Origin: Blastococcus sp. MG754426
Lineage (GTDB): Bacteria > Actinomycetota > Actinomycetes > Mycobacteriales > Geodermatophilaceae
DNA: 39,784 bases
Assembly: GCF_021699055.1 (NCBI RefSeq)
Contig: NZ_SSXC01000034.1
Coordinates: 1-39,784, forward strand
Direction: 5' to 3'
The notes below the pieces were generated by a model. That model was not told where the DNA came from. It ran no database searches and saw only the letters and a program-made list of their open reading frames with translations. The translations under genes were made by a program, and so were the position numbers. Shown one piece after another: positions 39,696 through 39,784 of this stretch. Within the stretch, counting starts at the first letter, position 1, and each line of letters begins with the position of its first letter.

Positions 39696-39784
39696 GACGG
39701 GCTCCCGGGGCGGGGGGACGGCGGTGGGCACCGGAGCGGCCCTCCTCGCCCCCGCGCCACCCCGGCCCGGGAGCCCGTCATGAC
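39691..39784. repeat. 19-bp perfect inverted repeat reaching the window end
   Basis: GTCATGACGGGCTCCCGGG (39691-39709) is exactly reverse-complemented at 39766-39784, the last bases given. The left arm contains the corA start codon and ribosome-binding site. The right arm therefore carries the same ribosome site and an ATG (39780) facing right. The repeat may continue past the window. Confidence 0.85.

Overview
The window is very GC-rich, uses GTG starts freely, contains several GTGA/ATGA gene overlaps and several promoters that place the -10 box 6-7 nt before the start codon. With an actinobacterial tmRNA, RRHVDL-type sulfur leader peptides and a SigC-like sigma factor, this points to the chromosome of a high-GC actinobacterium. 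Gene content fits Geodermatophilaceae (Blastococcus/Geodermatophilus/Modestobacter type), but that placement is inference. No phage, IS element, CRISPR array or tRNA gene was seen.

Layout. 1-2755: a copper module, with a CopC-CopD fusion (cut by the window start) coupled to a zinc-finger membrane anti-sigma factor and divergent from an ECF sigma factor. 2847-4032: a leaderless cysteine-type leader peptide, a hairpin and a TauE/SafE sulfite exporter. 4169-9225: SDR reductase, DUF5994 protein, an unusual array of three hairpins, typA/bipA, a small membrane protein and a frameshifted alpha/beta hydrolase. 9381-10534: a YceI/MarR divergent pair with an operator. 10650-17901: signalling genes (a 1198-aa cyclase/AAA/TPR protein, a CBS protein, a cNMP-domain histidine kinase, and a receiver-thioredoxin-reductase-like fusion without a CxxC pair). 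17999-27569: acyl-CoA metabolism (enoyl-CoA hydratase, a pair of acyl-CoA dehydrogenases, divergent TetR, two acyl-CoA synthetases, GDPD and patatin lipases). 27644-32291: a two-TM K+ channel with RCK domain, a HAMP adenylate cyclase, and an MFS transporter with its TetR. 32379-35257: the methionine importer metNIQ preceded by an S-box-like SAM riboswitch and a second RRHVDL leader peptide. 35255-36202: a membrane protein of unknown role. 36322-36693: tmRNA. 36788-38428: a sulfotransferase-like/class IV aminotransferase pair. 38544-39695: CorA.

The clearest shared theme is sulfur control. Two loci (TauE/SafE and metNIQ) carry short leader ORFs with the same RRHVDL core and Cys codons near the end. 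One is leaderless. The other sits directly behind a SAM-riboswitch-like fold whose closing helix contains part of the leader's Shine-Dalgarno sequence, so SAM sensing and cysteine-dependent leader translation may be layered. A second striking element is the intergenic region 5892-6067, where a self-complementary TGTGCACA octamer lies in the loops of two hairpins that flank a 19-bp perfect inverted repeat.
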